Assembly (NCBI RefSeq): GCF_000718785.1
Contig: NZ_JOCA01000002.1
Coordinates: 186,001-250,000 of the forward strand
Length of the DNA stretch: 64,000 nt
From: Streptomyces sp. NRRL WC-3626
Lineage (GTDB): Bacteria; Actinomycetota; Actinomycetes; Streptomycetales; Streptomycetaceae
Reading direction: 5' to 3'
This document shows positions 44,444 through 52,986 of the stretch, in pieces. The position numbers and the translations under genes are program-made. Position 1 is the first letter of the stretch. Every line of letters starts with the position of its first letter. Below the pieces are notes generated by a model. It worked only from the letters and a program-made list of their open reading frames with translations. It was not told the origin of the DNA and did no database searches.

Positions 44444-45197
44444 GTACCCAGCCTCCGTCGACGCGCAGGGTCTGCCCGGTGATGAAGCCGGCCTGGTCGG
44501 AGGCGAGGAAGGCGACGGCGGCCGCCACGTCGTCGGGGGTGCCGCGGCGCTGGATGCACTGGCGGGCGAGCTGCCGGGTGGTCATGGCTTGGGGGTCGTC
44601 GACGACGGTGATCTCGGCGGGGACGCAGATGGAGCCGGGAGCTACACAGTTGGTGGTGACGCCGTCCGGGCCGAGTTCGCGGGCGAGGGCGCGGGTGAGT
44701 CCTTCGAGTCCGGCTTTGGCACTGATATAGCCGGCGAGGTCGTGGCGGCCGGTGTGGGCGAGGACGGAGCCGATGGTGATGATGCGCCCCCACCCGCGGG
44801 TGGTCATGGAGGGTGTGAGTTCGTGGGCGAGGAGATAGTGGCTGGTCAGGTTGGTGCCCAGCGCTCGGTGCCAGCGGCCGAGGGTAGTTTCTGTCCAGGG
44901 GATGCGGGGGTAGGCGCCGGCGTTGCTGACGAGGATGTCGATCGGTCCGAGGCGTTCGTGGGCCTGCTTGCAGAGGGCGTGGACGGAGTCGGGGTCGCGG
45001 AGATCGGCGGACAGGGGCAGCGCGGTCATGGAGGCCCTGGTGAACCGCTTGGCGAGGGCGTCGGCCGCCTCGTGGTCGTCGAGGTGAGCGAGGACCACGG
45101 CGGCCCCGTCGGCGGCCAGTTGTTCGGCGATGGCTGGGCCGATGCCGCCGGTGGCCCCGGTGACCAGGGCGGTGCGTCCGTTCAGGGAGCCGGGCAC
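44436..45197 (-). CDS. SDR family oxidoreductase
   Basis: 253 residues from GTG 45197, inside the end of the upstream kinase gene (16-base overlap). TALVTGATGGIG is the TGxxxGxG cofactor loop, ILVSNAGAYPR the NAG motif, TIGSVLAHTG the catalytic Ser, and YISAK the YxxxK pair. The C-terminus, ASDQAGFITGQTLRVDGGWVLG, is typical of FabG-like classical SDRs. The loop after the first strand cannot decide firmly between NADH and NADPH. It reduces or oxidises a carbonyl or alcohol on the pathway intermediate. Confidence 0.9.
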   Translation of the reverse strand: MPGSLNGRTALVTGATGGIGPAIAEQLAADGAAVVLAHLDDHEAADALAKRFTRASMTALPLSADLRDPDSVHALCKQAHERLGPIDILVSNAGAYPRIPWTETTLGRWHRALGTNLTSHYLLAHELTPSMTTRGWGRIITIGSVLAHTGRHDLAGYISAKAGLEGLTRALARELGPDGVTTNCVAPGSICVPAEITVVDDPQAMTTRQLARQCIQRRGTPDDVAAAVAFLASDQAGFITGQTLRVDGGWVLG

Positions 45198-46318
45198 GAA
45201 ACCTCCTGCGGGCCGAAGTAGGTGGTGGGGTCGAAGTCGGGGCTCATGGCCTCGGCTAGCCGGACCAGGAGGATCAGCCGGTCGCGTGGAGCGAGATCGG
45301 CAAGGTTGTAGACGCCGAGGAGGCGCATGGCCACGTACGGGCGCAGCAGATCGGCGAGGCTGCCGCCGGACCAGAGCCGGTCCGCGACGGGGTGGACCAA
45401 TTGGTCCCAGTAGGCGGCGACGGCGGCTCGGCGCGGCCCGGCAAGGCGCGGTGTGTAGTCGACACGGACGGTCCGGGCGCCGTGATCGACTTCGGCCCGG
45501 TGGATCTCGGGGGTGTTGGCCGGGATGTTGTCGAAGGTGGCCGGGTGGTCGGCGAGGGCGGGCGCGTTGTAGGTGGGGACCAGCCAGCCGCCGAGGAAGG
45601 AGGTGTACCAGAGGAAGTTCGCGAACTCGCCGGCGATGCTGTTCAGCCCGGCGGCGTCGTAGTCGAACCAGGCCAGAGGATGGGCGAGGTTGACGTCGGT
45701 GGGATCGCCCTGGGTCAGAGCCGCCCACACCGGCTCCGCCGTGGCGAAGTCCGCACGGAGCCGATCCAGGGTGGCGGCCCAGTCCAGGTGGTGGCACCGG
45801 CCGTTGACGTGCAGTGTGTAGGCGTCGAGGCGGGAGACCGGCACGTCGACGACGCCGTCGGCGACGGGGAAGTCCGCTCCGGCGTAGTACGCGTCGAGGC
45901 GGCCGCCTGACGCCGCCCGGTCCCGGTACAGCTTGCCCACGACGCGTTCGGGACGGGCCAGTTGCGCGGTGTCGAGGATGACGTCCCGGTAGGCGGCCGT
46001 GAGCTGGGACATGTAGGCATCCAACTCGGCTGTGGGCGTCGGCGTGTTGAGCAGGTCTAGCAGCAGCCCCCGGTCCGTGCCGGCGGGCAGGCGCTCGTAC
46101 ACCAGGACGTATCCGCCCGGCACACGCAGGCGGGCGTGGAGGGCCGGGACCCGGTAGTGGCCGGCCAGCCGGGCGTGTCCGCGGATCTCCTGGCGGGCCT
46201 CAGCCGGGTCGCGGGTGTACTTCACCAGCAGGCGGCGGCCGGGGATGTCGACGGGGCATACCAGGTTGCGGGTGAAGCGCCGCACCGGCCCGACCCGCAG
46301 GCGCGTGCGTCCGGGCAT
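45182..46318 (-). CDS. APH-like small-molecule kinase or aminotransfer partner, uncharacterised
   Basis: 378 residues from ATG 46318, coupled to the glycosyltransferase stop (TGATG). The first part reads RRLLVKYTRDPAEARQEIRG and then YVLVYERLPAGTDRGLLLDL, like the N-lobe and hinge of aminoglycoside/choline kinases. The loop LTQGDPTDVNLAHPLAWFDY DAAG gives the pattern GD-x3-N...D/F-D expected of the catalytic and metal sites. The C-terminal third is helical and has EVDHGARTVRVDYTPRLAGP. A kinase acting on a sugar or nucleoside is the best reading. It is the third gene from the 3' end of the operon. Confidence 0.65.
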   Translation of the reverse strand: MPGRTRLRVGPVRRFTRNLVCPVDIPGRRLLVKYTRDPAEARQEIRGHARLAGHYRVPALHARLRVPGGYVLVYERLPAGTDRGLLLDLLNTPTPTAELDAYMSQLTAAYRDVILDTAQLARPERVVGKLYRDRAASGGRLDAYYAGADFPVADGVVDVPVSRLDAYTLHVNGRCHHLDWAATLDRLRADFATAEPVWAALTQGDPTDVNLAHPLAWFDYDAAGLNSIAGEFANFLWYTSFLGGWLVPTYNAPALADHPATFDNIPANTPEIHRAEVDHGARTVRVDYTPRLAGPRRAAVAAYWDQLVHPVADRLWSGGSLADLLRPYVAMRLLGVYNLADLAPRDRLILLVRLAEAMSPDFDPTTYFGPQEVSCPAP

Positions 46319-47487
46319 CAGCGGACCCCGTTCAGCAGGTCGAGGCAGAGTTCGGCCAGGGTGGCGGGGGCGAAGGCGTCCATGTGGAGGTCCGTGTCCG
46401 GGGCGATGGCATCGCGTACGGGGCACAGGTCGCCCTGGTGCATGCGCTGGGAGAGGGCGGTGGCCATCGCGTGATGGTGCGGCAGGCCGGTGCGCCACTT
46501 GCTGTGGCTGTGCCGCGCGTAGAGGCCGATGACGGGCGGGCCGCCGCCGTGGGGCATGCGGGTCATGGCGGCGAGGTGGGTGAGGCCGGTGTCGTTTCCG
46601 ATCACCAGTCGGCAGTGGGGGAACAGGTCGATGAGGTCGGCGGCTGGGATCCCGCCCAGATACAGGACTTCCACGCCGCTGCGCGTGGTCTGGGTGGAGA
46701 CGTGCATCCCGGTGCCCGGGTCGCCGCCGATGACGAGCAGGCGGACCTGCGTGTGGTAGGCGTCGGCGATCTGCTGGGCGATCTGGATGTACCGACGGGG
46801 GGTGTAGTCCTTCAGCTCCGGCCAGCTGGTCGCGGTGATGGCGGCGATGGTGAGGCCGTCCAGCCATCCGGCCGCCCGCAGCGCCTCGGCGAACCGTCCT
46901 GCCCGGGCTAGCAGGAGCGGGGTGAAGGGCGTGGTGGCGGGCAGGCGGATGCCCAGGCGCCGTTCGAGGGCCAGGTAGTGGCGGGCGGGGAGATCGAGGT
47001 GGGCGCGGTCGTCGCTGGACCAGCCGGGGGGCGCGGCCGGGTCGCACACCACGCTCACCGCGGCCTCGGGCCCGCGTGTCTCGACACCGGCCCGGTCGCC
47101 GATGACCGCCCGTCGGCCGGCGCCCGGTCCGGCGTCGGGTGCGTCGGGTGGGGTGGGGGTGAGCAGTCCCGAGCGGGCGATCAGTTGTGCGTACGGTCCG
47201 GTGGCCCGGACGGTGGTGGACAGCGCGCGAAGCGCGTGCCACTCGGTCAGGGCGCGGACGGCGGCGAGGGCGAGGAGGGTGTCGCCGAGTTTGCCGTGGA
47301 AGCTGACCTCGATCTCGTCGCAGGTGTTGAGCCGGTCGACGAGTTCCGCGGAGGCGGTCATGGGCAGTTGTGCGCCGACGGGGATGCTCGCGCGGTCGTA
47401 TCCGAGGGGTGTGGTGTGCACGGTGTGGGCGGAGTGGATCTGTGTTCCCGGGCGGAACGCGATGCCGGCGGGGGTGAGGGTGGTCAC
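46318..47487 (-). CDS. glycosyltransferase family 9-like protein
   Basis: 389 residues from GTG 47487, which overlaps the phosphoribosyltransferase stop (GTGA). The GT-B fold is suggested by IEVSFHGKLGDTLLALAAVR (the GD.l...p.l motif of heptosyltransferases) and by VRLLVIGGDPGTGM and CRLVIGNDTGLTHLAAMTRM in the C-terminal half, where GNDTGxxHLA is the GT9 donor-site signature. RHSHSKWRTGLPH follows. It would transfer a sugar from a nucleotide sugar to an intermediate of this operon. GT9 enzymes usually build lipopolysaccharide cores, so one in an actinomycete soluble pathway is unusual. Confidence 0.8.
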   Translation of the reverse strand: MTTLTPAGIAFRPGTQIHSAHTVHTTPLGYDRASIPVGAQLPMTASAELVDRLNTCDEIEVSFHGKLGDTLLALAAVRALTEWHALRALSTTVRATGPYAQLIARSGLLTPTPPDAPDAGPGAGRRAVIGDRAGVETRGPEAAVSVVCDPAAPPGWSSDDRAHLDLPARHYLALERRLGIRLPATTPFTPLLLARAGRFAEALRAAGWLDGLTIAAITATSWPELKDYTPRRYIQIAQQIADAYHTQVRLLVIGGDPGTGMHVSTQTTRSGVEVLYLGGIPAADLIDLFPHCRLVIGNDTGLTHLAAMTRMPHGGGPPVIGLYARHSHSKWRTGLPHHHAMATALSQRMHQGDLCPVRDAIAPDTDLHMDAFAPATLAELCLDLLNGVR

Positions 47488-48059
47488 GGTGCGGCCTCGA
47501 TCGTGGTGAGCGAGATCAGCGGGAGGCCGAGAGAGTCGAGCAGGGCGCGGGCCCCGCGGGTGGTGTCCTCCACGAGGCAGGCGGCGGCCAGCGGTTCGGC
47601 CCCGGCCTCGCGGAGCTGTCGGGTGAGGTCGGCGAGGGTCTGTCCGGTGGTGATCTCGTCGTCCACGAGGACGATGCTTTGTCCGGGGGCGATGTTGTAG
47701 GCGAAGACGTCGGTGCGCATCGCGTGCGGCTCGCGGAAGCGGATGGCGCCATCGAGCGGCAGGTGGAGCTTCCAGGCGATCTTGTAGGGCAGGTCGGAGG
47801 CGGTGGAGAGGGCGATGGTGGGCAGGATGCCGCCGGCATCCAGTCCGAGCAGGAAGTCCGCGGTGCTGTCGGCGTACGACAGCTGCGCCTCCACGTGTTT
47901 CCACAGCAGCTGTCCGGTGGCGGCCAGTGCTTCGGGCTGGACCGGCTCTTCGAGGCCGTCCAGGGAGTGGATGACGCGTTCGCGGCGGCTGGTCGCCCCG
48001 GTGCTGAGGCGTTCGACGACTCGTGCGGAGAACGGGGGCACGACACGGGTTTCGGGCAT
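47484..48059 (-). CDS. phosphoribosyltransferase
   Basis: 191 residues from ATG 48059 with GCAGGAG upstream. IVLVDDEITTGQTLADL (about 129-145) is the PRPP-binding signature. DFLLGLDAGGILPTIALSTA supplies the pyrophosphate loop and KIAWKLHLPLDGAIRFREPH the flexible hood. Type I phosphoribosyltransferases move ribose phosphate from PRPP onto a base, or the reverse. The base is unknown. Next to kinases, a nucleotidyltransferase and a Nudix hydrolase, it points to a nucleoside or nucleotide product. Confidence 0.85.
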   Translation of the reverse strand: MPETRVVPPFSARVVERLSTGATSRRERVIHSLDGLEEPVQPEALAATGQLLWKHVEAQLSYADSTADFLLGLDAGGILPTIALSTASDLPYKIAWKLHLPLDGAIRFREPHAMRTDVFAYNIAPGQSIVLVDDEITTGQTLADLTRQLREAGAEPLAAACLVEDTTRGARALLDSLGLPLISLTTIEAAP

Positions 48060-48115
48060 GGCGAAGCTCCTGCGGGGCGAAGACGAAGAGAGGGAGCGGA
48101 CCGGGCGGCGGAGTG

Positions 48116-49909
48116 TCAGGCCGCGACTTGCGCGGCGTACCAGTCCAGGAAGCAGTCGATGGCGGCGGTGAGCGGTTTGAGGACGCTGTCGCGGTTGTCG
48201 TCGCGCCAGGCAGCGGCGATCTCGGCCAGCGGCGGCAGGCTGAACGCGGGCAGTCCGGGCATCCGGGAGGCGGCGGCGAGGATGCGGTCGGCTCCGGCCT
48301 CCCATTGGTTGTGCTCGCGCAGCAGGAGGCGGCAGGCCAGGACGAGGTGCTTGTACAGCTGCAGGACGCTGTCGGCTCCGGCGTCGGAGCGCAGGCGGCG
48401 CAGGGTGAGGATGACCTGGGGCAGTTCGCGGACAGCGGCTAGGTCGAGTTCGGCGCGGTTGATGGCGGGCAGCTCGATGCCGGGCGCGGCGTGCAGGACA
48501 GGGTGGCCCTGTTGAAGCTGGTGCAGCGCGAAGGCGAGGCGTGGGGTGAGGTGCTGCGCGGTCAGTTCGCCCGGCGTCATGAGGGAGGGGCCGAGCGAGG
48601 TGACGCCTTCCAGCGCGCTGCGGTAGTGCGCGAGGGCTTCATGGATGTGGAAGGTGGCCGCGTGGTCGGCGATCACGAGCAGGTCCAGGTCCGACCAGCC
48701 GGCGATCCAGCCGCCCTCGCCTGGGCTGCCGGTCAGCGCGGCGAGCCGCACACCGTCGTGCGCGCGGAGGGCGTCGGTGAAGTCGGCGGTGGCCGAGGCG
48801 ACGACAGCCGGCAGGCCGAGCCCGTAAGGGGTGGCGACCCGCAGGGTCGAAGGGGAGGGTGGGAGGGCGATGCGCCGCAGCTGGGCGCGCAGGAAGGCGA
48901 TGCTGCCGGAGTTGTCGATCACATGGTCGGCGAGCGTGGCCACGCGGTGGGCCCCGCGGCTCATCTTGACCTCGTCCTTGGCGGACACGGCCTGCGGTGC
49001 CGTGCCGGATCGCGTGACCCGCACGGTGAAGTCGGCGTCCAGATAGACGATCTGCAGCCTGTCGCCCAGGAGCTGCTTGAGCTCGGCGATCGAGGCGTCG
49101 TCGTGCACGGATTCGATGGTGAACAGCTGCGTGCCCGGGTTGCCTTCCGCGAAGTGGTTCAGCTCGTCGAGCAGCAGCTCGGCCTGGCGGCGCGCGGAGA
49201 GCGTGTAGGGGTCGGCGAGGCCGCGGCGGTGCGCGGCCTGCCGCAACAGGAACCCGATCTTCAGGCGCTGGGCGCCGCAGGTGTCCCGGACGAACTCCGC
49301 GCTGGTGCTCTTGCCGCACTCGCTCAGCCCACCGAAAGCCAGGACCCGCCGCAGCCGGGGACTCGGCCGGACCTCGACCACTGTCTCGTCCTGGCCGTAC
49401 AGCTTGTAGCGAGCCGGTGAGGGCAGGCGCCGTCTGCCGGCCAGGACGGCACGGACCAGGCTGTCGAGCGCGGAGCACAACTCCTCGAGCTGCCGGTGCA
49501 GGGCGGGGATGCGGCGCCGCGTCAGCTCGTCCCGCTCCGCGACCCGTTCGCTGTGCCAGATCCTCAGGGTGAGGACCGAGAGCCGGTCCACGACCGAGGC
49601 GAGGGTCTCGGTGTGCAGCGGAACATCGGGCCGGTCGGGCCCGGCGAGGGTGCCGAGGATCTCGTCGGCGCGCTCGGCCAGTTGGTTGCGCTCGGCGTTG
49701 AGCTGGTCGATCTCCCGCTTGCAGTCGGCGACGTGTCCGGCCCCCAGTCCGGCGCCGCGGACGAGGTCCTCGGCGTCCCACAGGCGGCCGTTGACGGTGT
49801 GCAGCCGGGTAACGGCGTCATCCAGTCGCCGGCGGTCCTTCTCCGGCAGGGCGGTGATGGCGCGGGCCAGTCCAGGCGGTATCACCAGAGGCGGTGCATA
49901 TACGGTCAT
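48116..49909 (-). CDS. three-domain fusion: DUF4254-like, P-loop kinase, nucleotidyltransferase
   Basis: 597 residues. Residues 1-170 are helical with LSVLTLRIWHSERVAERDEL, a DUF4254-type signature. Residues about 187-350 form a P-loop kinase-like domain: VLAFGGLSECGKSTSAEFVR (GGLSECGKS, 193-201), then LQIVYLDADFTVRVTR and DEVKMSRGA, recalling dephospho-CoA or nucleotide kinases. Residues about 385-510 resemble the DNA polymerase-beta nucleotidyltransferase fold: GSPGEGGWIAGWSDLDLLVI, giving GS...DxD with Asp407 and Asp409. The rest is helical. Such a triple fusion suggests consecutive phosphoryl and nucleotidyl transfer. The stop of the TMK-like gene overlaps its ATG (TGATG). Confidence 0.75.
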   Translation of the reverse strand: MTVYAPPLVIPPGLARAITALPEKDRRRLDDAVTRLHTVNGRLWDAEDLVRGAGLGAGHVADCKREIDQLNAERNQLAERADEILGTLAGPDRPDVPLHTETLASVVDRLSVLTLRIWHSERVAERDELTRRRIPALHRQLEELCSALDSLVRAVLAGRRRLPSPARYKLYGQDETVVEVRPSPRLRRVLAFGGLSECGKSTSAEFVRDTCGAQRLKIGFLLRQAAHRRGLADPYTLSARRQAELLLDELNHFAEGNPGTQLFTIESVHDDASIAELKQLLGDRLQIVYLDADFTVRVTRSGTAPQAVSAKDEVKMSRGAHRVATLADHVIDNSGSIAFLRAQLRRIALPPSPSTLRVATPYGLGLPAVVASATADFTDALRAHDGVRLAALTGSPGEGGWIAGWSDLDLLVIADHAATFHIHEALAHYRSALEGVTSLGPSLMTPGELTAQHLTPRLAFALHQLQQGHPVLHAAPGIELPAINRAELDLAAVRELPQVILTLRRLRSDAGADSVLQLYKHLVLACRLLLREHNQWEAGADRILAAASRMPGLPAFSLPPLAEIAAAWRDDNRDSVLKPLTAAIDCFLDWYAAQVAA

Positions 49910-50568
49910 CAGGGGTTCCCGTCCATGAGCGGCGGAGCCGGCAGAGAGCTGTCGAGGAGAGCGGCTATCTCGGCGTGGACGTCGTCGGGGGAGCGGTCCT
50001 CGCAGTTCACGACCGCGGCGTAGGCGCCGTGGTCGGCCTGCTGGAGCAGGACCGCGTGCAGTGTCTTCTGATAGGTGGGATAGACGCCGGTCCAGGGGCG
50101 GCCCTCCCGGGCACTGGTGATCGCGTAACTGCGCTCGGCATCCAGCGCGGGAACCAGGAGAACGGCAGTCTCCGGCCAATGGGGGTATGCAGCGGCGATG
50201 CCGGCCACGGTGTCCATGGCCTGCTGTACGGGCAGCCCGTCCTTGACCGCGCAGGTCGCGGCGGCCACCGCGAGGAGCATGGGCAGCCCCCTGTCGAGCA
50301 GACCCGTGCGGCCTGCCTCCCGGGCGGCGGCCCGCTTGGCGTGGCCGGCCAGCAGCATCCCGGTCAACTCGACCGTGGTGGACGTCTCGAACCACCACGC
50401 CGCGTAGCCATCGGCCGCCACCCGTTCCCACGGCTCGGAGTCGTGGTCATGGATCGCGCCCAGCGGCTGGAATCCGCTGCGGTGCTGCGCCAGTATGCGC
50501 AGCTGGGTCGTCTTGCCGACGTTGTCAGGACCGTTGAGACTGACGAAGCCCGTCCACGCGGTGGGCAT
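49909..50568 (-). CDS. thymidylate kinase-like P-loop protein
   Basis: 219 residues. SLNGPDNVGKTTQL is a TMK-type Walker A with the D-N substitution of the usual GxDGxGK. RTGLLDRGLPM matches the DR motif that binds the monophosphate, and ETAVLLVPALDAERSY the strand before the LID. The LID region is AITSAREGRPWTGVYPTYQK. It is shorter in the base-binding segments than true TMKs, so it may phosphorylate an unusual nucleotide. Six bases separate its ATG from the Nudix stop upstream; it overlaps the fusion gene downstream. Confidence 0.82.
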   Translation of the reverse strand: MPTAWTGFVSLNGPDNVGKTTQLRILAQHRSGFQPLGAIHDHDSEPWERVAADGYAAWWFETSTTVELTGMLLAGHAKRAAAREAGRTGLLDRGLPMLLAVAAATCAVKDGLPVQQAMDTVAGIAAAYPHWPETAVLLVPALDAERSYAITSAREGRPWTGVYPTYQKTLHAVLLQQADHGAYAAVVNCEDRSPDDVHAEIAALLDSSLPAPPLMDGNP

Positions 50569-50574
50569 CGGCGC

Positions 50575-51042
50575 TCACACCGTACGGACCGGCGTGTCCA
50601 GGACAGAGGAGATCGCCCCGGTATTGGCGGCGATGAACTCCCCCAACTGGGGCGGCATCAGGTTCAGTTCACGCACCGCCGCGGCGGTGAACGGAACCCG
50701 GACGACCTCGTACCCGCCCCGTTCCGGCTTGTCGAACTCGCTGCCGGTGCGGGCGGCGAGGTCCATCGAGACCAGGCGCGCGGCGAAGATGTGCTGGATG
50801 CCGATGCCGCCGTCCAGCTCGTCGGTGATCAGGTAGACGAGTTCGGCACCTTCCACCGTGCCGCCGAGTTCCTCGAACACTTCGCGGTGCAGGGCTGCTT
50901 CGATGGACTCGTCGTCGGCCTCCACGCCGCCGCCGACCGTTACCCAGTAGGGGTCCCGGTCCGGCCTGGTGCGCTTGATCAGGACAAGTTCGTCACCGTC
51001 GAGGAGGATGGCGCGTGCACTGCGCTTGACGACTTCGGTCAT
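50575..51042 (-). CDS. Nudix hydrolase
   Basis: 155 residues from ATG 51042, preceded by AGAAGGAATC. The Nudix box is complete: GGGVEADDESIEAALHREVF and EELGG. The strand VKRSARAILLDGDELVLIKR and the tail MPPQLGEFIAANTGAI are typical. It is the first gene of the operon and divergent from an XRE regulator. Nudix enzymes in such clusters release a nucleoside monophosphate from an activated sugar or clear damaged nucleotides; here the former would supply the kinases. Confidence 0.88.
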   Translation of the reverse strand: MTEVVKRSARAILLDGDELVLIKRTRPDRDPYWVTVGGGVEADDESIEAALHREVFEELGGTVEGAELVYLITDELDGGIGIQHIFAARLVSMDLAARTGSEFDKPERGGYEVVRVPFTAAAVRELNLMPPQLGEFIAANTGAISSVLDTPVRTV

Positions 51043-51251
51043 CGCGTAGATTCCTTCTGGTCGCGGTACGTCACAAAGCCGAGGCGGAGCGCCGCATCGC
51101 GGTGAGGATCTCCAGCCCGGCGGACTCAGCATGGGGCACACCGGAACCCAGGCGTGACGCACGGATGCTGAACCAGTGCCGCACGAATGCTGAACATGCC
51201 TGGGCACGCCCGGAGTTCGGCGGTCGATCAACAGGGGACGGGGGTACGGCA

Positions 51252-52388
51252 GTGGTCACGGTGAGGCGGTGGACCGGTCACAGCGTCCGGGTTCTCCGCG
51301 AAGACGCCCTGCGCCTGAGCATCCGCAAGTTCGCCGAACGGCTAGGCATCAGCGACCGCGCCGTATCCAACTGGGAGGCAGGCGGCGAGGCGAAGGTCCC
51401 GAGCCCCGAAATCCAGGCCATCCTCGACACCGCACTGGCCCAGGCCCCAGACGACGCCAAGACACGTTTCGCCGAAGCCCTCGGGCTCGACAGCACCGAG
51501 CCGCCGGCCGTCGCGGGCATCGAAGTCGACTCCCACAAGTTCCTGCCCGTCTTCATCGGCGCCGAGCGCGCACGGCGGTTCCGTGCCGATATGCCCCACC
51601 ACACCGGGGACACCTGGCTGCACTCCTCGGCGGCCCGGGTGGAACACCCGGACGCCGCCGAGTGCACCCTCCACGTCTTCGCCTGCGGCGTCGCCGTATT
51701 CCACCTCGTCCAGCCCCACACACCCGCGTCGCTCACCGAGCTCGCGGTGTGGCGCTACCGCTCCTACGCCACCGACCTTCCCTGGGCGAAGGCGAAAATC
51801 CGTGACCTCCTCGACGAGGACCGCTCAGGGCTGCCCAACCCCGAATACGTCCTGTCCCTGTACTGGCTCGCCTCCGGCCCATGGACCGGCAGCCAGTACG
51901 ACACCGCCCTGCGCCTGCTGTCCACCCCATCCGTACTCGTCGACCGCGGCGCCGCCGGCGGGCCCGCACCACTGGACGGCGAGGTGGAGGAGAAGCTGCT
52001 GGCCACAGGATTCGACCACCCCGACATCGTGTCCTTCGGCGTACGCGGCATCTCCGCTGGATACGCGGGATGGTCCGGCGTCGCCTACGCGTCCATCGCG
52101 CCCGAGCGCGCCCTCACCGCGGACGAACTGGTGGCCTGTGAACTGGCGGTGCAGGCCCTGTGGTGCTTCACCGGCCAGATCCAGCAGATGATCGAGGACG
52201 GCCAGGACCCCTCCATGCCCAAGGAGTTCGGCTGGCGCTTCCTGCGCGCCGCGCACTCACGGCTCACCACGGCCCGCGCCCAGGAGACCGCTCAGCACGT
52301 CCTCATGCGGGAGGCCATCATGAAGACCAGTGGCTTGGAGAAGCAACTGCGTGCCGCGCAGGACGCTCTGCGCGAAGACCTCAGCTGA
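51252..52388 (+). CDS. XRE-family regulator, Streptomyces type
   Basis: 378 residues from GTG 51252 after GGGGG. The N-terminal helix-turn-helix is LRLSIRKFAERLGISDRAVS followed by NWEAGGEAKVPSPEIQAILD. A large effector-like domain (residues about 80-350) contains HKFLPVFIGAERARRF and later GFDHPDIVSFGVRGIS. The architecture recurs in Streptomyces regulators of unknown ligand. It diverges from the nucleotide operon with a 209-base gap and is followed by a cysteine hydrolase and an FAD protein, so it probably controls all of these. Confidence 0.82.
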   Translation: MVTVRRWTGHSVRVLREDALRLSIRKFAERLGISDRAVSNWEAGGEAKVPSPEIQAILDTALAQAPDDAKTRFAEALGLDSTEPPAVAGIEVDSHKFLPVFIGAERARRFRADMPHHTGDTWLHSSAARVEHPDAAECTLHVFACGVAVFHLVQPHTPASLTELAVWRYRSYATDLPWAKAKIRDLLDEDRSGLPNPEYVLSLYWLASGPWTGSQYDTALRLLSTPSVLVDRGAAGGPAPLDGEVEEKLLATGFDHPDIVSFGVRGISAGYAGWSGVAYASIAPERALTADELVACELAVQALWCFTGQIQQMIEDGQDPSMPKEFGWRFLRAAHSRLTTARAQETAQHVLMREAIMKTSGLEKQLRAAQDALREDLS

Positions 52389-52412
52389 CAGTGAGCAGGG
52401 AGAGACACCCGG

Positions 52413-52982
52413 ATGGACATCGGCAACGCGGCACTCGTCGTGATCGACATGCAGCGGGGATTCGTCAACCGCCACAGCCAGCATGCCGTTCCCGCAGTCG
52501 CCGACCTGGCCGCCACATGGGCCGCCACGGGCAGGCCGGTGATCTTCACCCGCTACTTCAACTATCCCGACAGCCCGTACGAGAAGTTCTTCCAGTGGCA
52601 CCGCCTCCAGGGACCGCCCGAGACCGACATCGTCCCCGAACTTGCCGACCACGCCGGCCACGCCCGCGCAGTCCTCGACAAGACCGGATACACCCTCTTC
52701 ACCCCGGAAGCCACCGAACTGATCCACAAGGCCGGCTGGAGCGACCTGGTCTTCTGCGGGGTGGCCACCGAAAGCTGCGTCCTCAAATCCGCCGCCGACG
52801 CCTTCGAACACGGCTACGCACCCTGGATCGTCACCGACGCATGCGCCAGCGACGCCGGACCGGACGTCCACGACGCAGGCCTGACCGTCGCCCGCCGCCT
52901 CATCGGCCCCGGCCAACTCCTCACAAGGACCCAGGTGATCCAGCAACTCGCCTCGTACGACCCGGCCGTGGTGCTGGAATAG
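52413..52982 (+). CDS. cysteine hydrolase (isochorismatase family)
   Basis: 189 residues, with CAGGGAGAG before ATG 52413. The D-K-C triad is in place: Asp12 in VVIDMQRGF, Lys90 in LDKTGYTLF and Cys122 in GVATESCVLKSA. The GVAT-cis-peptide segment before the Cys is typical. Family members hydrolyse N-carbamoyl, amide or vinyl-ether bonds (isochorismate, nicotinamide, N-carbamoylsarcosine). The substrate cannot be told. It is co-directional with the XRE gene and 4 bases upstream of the FAD protein. Confidence 0.9.
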   Translation: MDIGNAALVVIDMQRGFVNRHSQHAVPAVADLAATWAATGRPVIFTRYFNYPDSPYEKFFQWHRLQGPPETDIVPELADHAGHARAVLDKTGYTLFTPEATELIHKAGWSDLVFCGVATESCVLKSAADAFEHGYAPWIVTDACASDAGPDVHDAGLTVARRLIGPGQLLTRTQVIQQLASYDPAVVLE

Positions 52983-52986
52983 CCCC

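Noticed and set aside
48491-49420. Plus-strand frame opposite the fusion gene
   Set aside because: Composition is that of an antisense frame and no conserved motif is present.
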